Of a stretch of 64,000 nucleotides of DNA, positions 60,652 through 64,000 are shown in pieces (position 1 is the first letter of the stretch; every line of letters starts with the position of its first letter). Location of the stretch: assembly GCA_030154025.1 (NCBI GenBank), contig JASKKT010000004.1, forward strand, positions 1 to 64,000, written 5' to 3'. The notes beneath the pieces are model-generated. The model searched no databases and was not told the origin of the DNA. It saw nothing but the letters and a program-made list of their open reading frames with translations. This stretch comes from Methanolobus sp. Lineage in GTDB: Archaea; Halobacteriota; Methanosarcinia; Methanosarcinales; Methanosarcinaceae. The translations under genes were made by a program, and so were the position numbers.

Positions 60652-62361
60652 TTATGCAGTACCCGGACCAATCCCCCTTTCCCTTTGCAGGCGGTACATC
60701 TCTTCAAGCCTGCCCAGGGTCTCAACATCTTCCAGGGACTTGTCATCCCGCACATTCACAAGCCGGGGGAACCGGAGAGCATAGCCGGATTCGTAATTGG
60801 TGCTCTTCTGTATCTCCTCGAAGGCGACCTCAAAGATGACCTGGGGCTTGAGCTCTATCCTGATACCCGATTCCATTACTATGAGGTCCGAAAAGATTGT
60901 CGTGAGTTCAGCCAGCTGCTCGTCCGAGAATCCGGTAGCAACCTTTCCCACCGGCAGGAAGCGCCCCGTCCGGGGATCATGGCAGGCGAGGGCAAAAGAT
61001 CCCATGAAACTTGTACGCTTCCCATAACCCCATTCGGCACCGATCACAACCAGGTCCAGGGTCTCCATGACAGGCTTCTTTTTGAGCCAGTTCTTACCCC
61101 GCTTCCCTGGAGAGTAAGGGGACTGAGGGTTTTTGATCATGATACCTTCATGGCCTGCCTTGAGAGCCTCGGCATATATTACGCTGATCTCCTCGTAATT
61201 ACTGGTAAGCACTTGCCTGGCCACACTAATGGAATCGCCGTTCTCCACACAGCTTTCAAGCAGTTCCCTTCTTCTTATCAAAGGCAGGTCTATCAGATCC
61301 TCCCCATTTAGGTACATTATATCAAAGATGTTGATCGATAAAGGGATTTCCTTTGCAGTGGAGTCCACCTCGTACTTCCGCCTCAGGCGCCTGAGTATGT
61401 CCTGGAAGGCACGGGGATGACCTCTTTCGTCCAGGGCAACCGCCTCCCCGTCAAGAATGGCTGAATCCGCATGAACGTATTTCCTTATAGATGCAGCAAT
61501 ATCAGGCAGGGAACTGCTAATGTCCTCAAGCTTGCGGGAGTAAAGGGTCACCCTGTCGCCATCCTTATGGATCTGGACCCTTGCACCGTCGAACTTCCAC
61601 TCGATGGCCGCTTCGCCTACTTCCGCAATAGCTGACTCGATGGTGGGAGCGATCTGCGCAAGCATCATCCTGATAGGACGGTTCAGCTTAAGACCAAGTC
61701 CCCCCACAGCCTCAGTCCCACCTTCCCGAGCTGTAGCTGCCACAAGTCCCATGTCGTTGGTGAGCATGAAGGCACGCTCCACGGAAGCCACTGGGACATT
61801 GAACGCAGAAGCTGTGGCATCGCGCACAATACCTTCACCGACCCCTATCCTGAGGTCCTCCACGGCAAGCCTGGCGATATAGCCGACCTCTTCGGGGCCT
61901 GAGCAGTTGAAAAGATACTGGAGGTTCTTGATCTTGGATGTCTGGGAACCCTTACCGGAAGACCTGGAGATCGCCTGGAAACGTTCAAAGACCTCATGGA
62001 GGGAAAGCTCAGGGGCTTCCTCAAGGAATGATGAGAATGTTGCCTGGCCCTTTGACTTCCCTGCCAGTGCCTTCACTGCGGTCTTGCCAATATCTCCCGT
62101 ATCCTTGACAAGATTCTCGATATCACCTACAGAAAGCCCGGAAGACCTGGCAAGGGCGGCATACAGGATACCTGCGCCTACGCCCATTTCCTGGGAACTC
62201 CATGCAGGGAACACTTCACCCATGACGAAATGAGTAACGATTGGAAGTTCCTCAGGGCTCACTTTTTTCATCAGCTCTGCAACCTGCGAGGTCATCTCCA
62301 GTGAACCGGAGGTCGCCTCGATCACCTTACAGGCCTGTGCAAATTCCCTGAAACTCGTCAT
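60652..62361 (-). CDS. lig: ATP-dependent DNA ligase
   Basis: [15 protein letters not shown] nucleotidyl-lysine motif; [28 protein letters not shown]-like region. Confidence 0.95.
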   Translation of the reverse strand: MTSFREFAQACKVIEATSGSLEMTSQVAELMKKVSPEELPIVTHFVMGEVFPAWSSQEMGVGAGILYAALARSSGLSVGDIENLVKDTGDIGKTAVKALAGKSKGQATFSSFLEEAPELSLHEVFERFQAISRSSGKGSQTSKIKNLQYLFNCSGPEEVGYIARLAVEDLRIGVGEGIVRDATASAFNVPVASVERAFMLTNDMGLVAATAREGGTEAVGGLGLKLNRPIRMMLAQIAPTIESAIAEVGEAAIEWKFDGARVQIHKDGDRVTLYSRKLEDISSSLPDIAASIRKYVHADSAILDGEAVALDERGHPRAFQDILRRLRRKYEVDSTAKEIPLSINIFDIMYLNGEDLIDLPLIRRRELLESCVENGDSISVARQVLTSNYEEISVIYAEALKAGHEGIMIKNPQSPYSPGKRGKNWLKKKPVMETLDLVVIGAEWGYGKRTSFMGSFALACHDPRTGRFLPVGKVATGFSDEQLAELTTIFSDLIVMESGIRIELKPQVIFEVAFEEIQKSTNYESGYALRFPRLVNVRDDKSLEDVETLGRLEEMYRLQRERGIGPGTA

Positions 62362-62377
62362 GTCGATCAGCTTAACC

Positions 62378-63373
62378 TTAGTTCCTGTAGATGCCGATGA
62401 TATCGCTCAGGATGGCACTGGCTGTCTCTATTGAGCCTGCGCCTCTTCCTGTGATGGTTATGGGACCCGCGAGGTCGGTCTGCACTGAGAACACATTCAG
62501 TGTACCGCCCACTGCAAGTGGATGGCTCAGCGGCACCAGCTTGGGTGCGACGTTGATATTGCTGTCGTTGACCTCGCCTATGAGCTTGATTGCAAAGCCA
62601 TCAGCGTTTGCAAGTGAGAGCGCCTCGGGAGTTATCCTGGTGATACCGGTCACTGTCACATCTTTATAAGAAACGTTCATCCCGAAGATGGAATTGGCTA
62701 CTATCACAAGCTTGGATGCGGTGTCAATGCCTTCAACATCATACGAAGGATCCTTTTCAGCTATCCCGAGTTCCTGGGCCTCGGCCAGCATCTGCTCGTA
62801 AGGGGCCTGCTCCTCCATCATGCGGCTGAGGATATAGTTGCAGGTGCCATTGAAAATGCCTTCCATACTGATCATTCTGTTACCTGCAAGCACATCACAT
62901 GCAAGGTTAATGACAGGCATCGCACCGCCTACGGTGGCTTCGAACCTGCAGTGTGAGCCTGAGCTCTTAGCTGCCGCCATCACCTCGCCGTACTTGAGAG
63001 CAAGGGGGCCCTTGTTGGACGTCACTACATCCATACCCCTCTCAAAGGCGGCCATCATATTGACAAGTCCTACGCCACCGGTCTCGATGTTCGTAGGGGT
63101 GGTCTCTATCACCAGCTCATGGTCCACTGTCCTTATTATCTCGGTACCGGAAATGGTATCGCTCCCCACTGCCCCGGTTTCCTTTTTGCGGGACAGTGCA
63201 GATGCAAGGTCCACACCCTGAGAGTCAACGACCGCTGTTCTCGAATCCGCTATGGCGATCACTTTCAGGTCGATGCCGATGCTACGCAGGTAGTCACGCT
63301 TGTCAAGAAGCACTTTTGCAACACCCCGGCCCACAGCCCCAAAACCTATTATTGATGCACGTATCGTTTTCAT
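62378..63373 (-). CDS. hom: Homoserine dehydrogenase
   Basis: [54 protein letters not shown]. Confidence 0.94.
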   Translation of the reverse strand: MKTIRASIIGFGAVGRGVAKVLLDKRDYLRSIGIDLKVIAIADSRTAVVDSQGVDLASALSRKKETGAVGSDTISGTEIIRTVDHELVIETTPTNIETGGVGLVNMMAAFERGMDVVTSNKGPLALKYGEVMAAAKSSGSHCRFEATVGGAMPVINLACDVLAGNRMISMEGIFNGTCNYILSRMMEEQAPYEQMLAEAQELGIAEKDPSYDVEGIDTASKLVIVANSIFGMNVSYKDVTVTGITRITPEALSLANADGFAIKLIGEVNDSNINVAPKLVPLSHPLAVGGTLNVFSVQTDLAGPITITGRGAGSIETASAILSDIIGIYRN

Positions 63374-63383
63374 TACATCATCC

Positions 63384-63884
63384 TCAGTTGACACATATAG
63401 GCTCTATGACCAGCAGGTCCTTCTCCTTTGCAATGGATTTCAGCAATTCTATGGCAGCGCTCATGTGCTGTTTGCTCACAGCATCTATCTTAAGGGAAGC
63501 TGAGGAAGGCCTGTTTATACGCGGCATTGCCAGGTTCAGGTCAACAACTTCAGCATATCCTGTATTGTCGATCTTATCAATGGTGTCCTTGATGTCAGTG
63601 TGCACTATGTGGCCTATAAGTATCACTGCACCGTGCTCAAGATACCTCTTCTCGTCCACGCTCACCACGCTGATCCCGCTTTCTTCCAGGAGGGATATTA
63701 TATTGTCAAGGTGATCGGACTTGATCTCGAATACAAGATGCACGGGGATCTTGCCGCGGGGCGTCTTCTTCTCATGGTGATGCACGACAGATATGAGATT
63801 GCCCTTAAATTCAGAAACGGGCTTCAGTGCAAGGACTAGTTGCCCCGGGATGTCTTTCAGTTCAAGGTCCATAGAAACTCGCAT
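63384..63884 (-). CDS. ACT domain amino-acid binding regulatory protein
   Basis: MDLELKDIPGQLVLALKPVSEFKGNLISVVHHHEKKTPRGKIPVHLVFEI; adjacent to hom. Confidence 0.85.
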   Translation of the reverse strand: MRVSMDLELKDIPGQLVLALKPVSEFKGNLISVVHHHEKKTPRGKIPVHLVFEIKSDHLDNIISLLEESGISVVSVDEKRYLEHGAVILIGHIVHTDIKDTIDKIDNTGYAEVVDLNLAMPRINRPSSASLKIDAVSKQHMSAAIELLKSIAKEKDLLVIEPICVN

Positions 63885-64000
63885 ATATACCTCGTAAGAG
63901 TCGATAAAATACTCTGGATGATTTCTGTATCCTTAGGCATCAAATACAGTTATATATTTTGGTTTGTCCCTTCAGGCTGGATATTTTCAGCGCCATTCTT

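Overview
The window looks like a Methanosarcinaceae-type methanogen chromosome. This is inferred from a tetraether-lipid-synthase-like radical SAM protein, an archaeal LonB, an archaeal S-layer-type protein, F420-family proteins and archaeal tRNAs; no database search was run. Main content: a cimA/leuA-ilvB-ilvN-ilvC operon; topA; thiC; a ~13 kb co-directional glycogen-metabolism operon (about 17.9-31.0 kb) with corA, DUF432 and mscS embedded in it; tes-like; ppa; a surface protein; transporters; a tRNA Val/Phe/Gly cluster; lonB; tldD/pmbA; a sensor kinase/response regulator pair; DNA ligase; and homoserine dehydrogenase. Best leads: (1) a TnpB-only IS200/IS605-type element inserted at the stop/start junction of a MntA/HepT toxin-antitoxin pair, with a reconstructable empty site; (2) the translationally coupled glycogen/ion-channel operon, in which one of two tandem GH57 proteins appears to have lost catalytic motifs; (3) an unannotated 26-aa hydrophobic micro-ORF with its own TATA box and strong Shine-Dalgarno; (4) a candidate two-hairpin small RNA at ~16.0 kb; (5) several internally deleted or frameshifted relics (P-type ATPase, glucan phosphorylase, LLM oxidoreductase with an in-frame TAG, dehydrogenase, PRC-barrel, DMT transporter); (6) two conserved enzymes whose N-termini extend upstream of any ATG/GTG/TTG. 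No CRISPR array or prophage was recognised.
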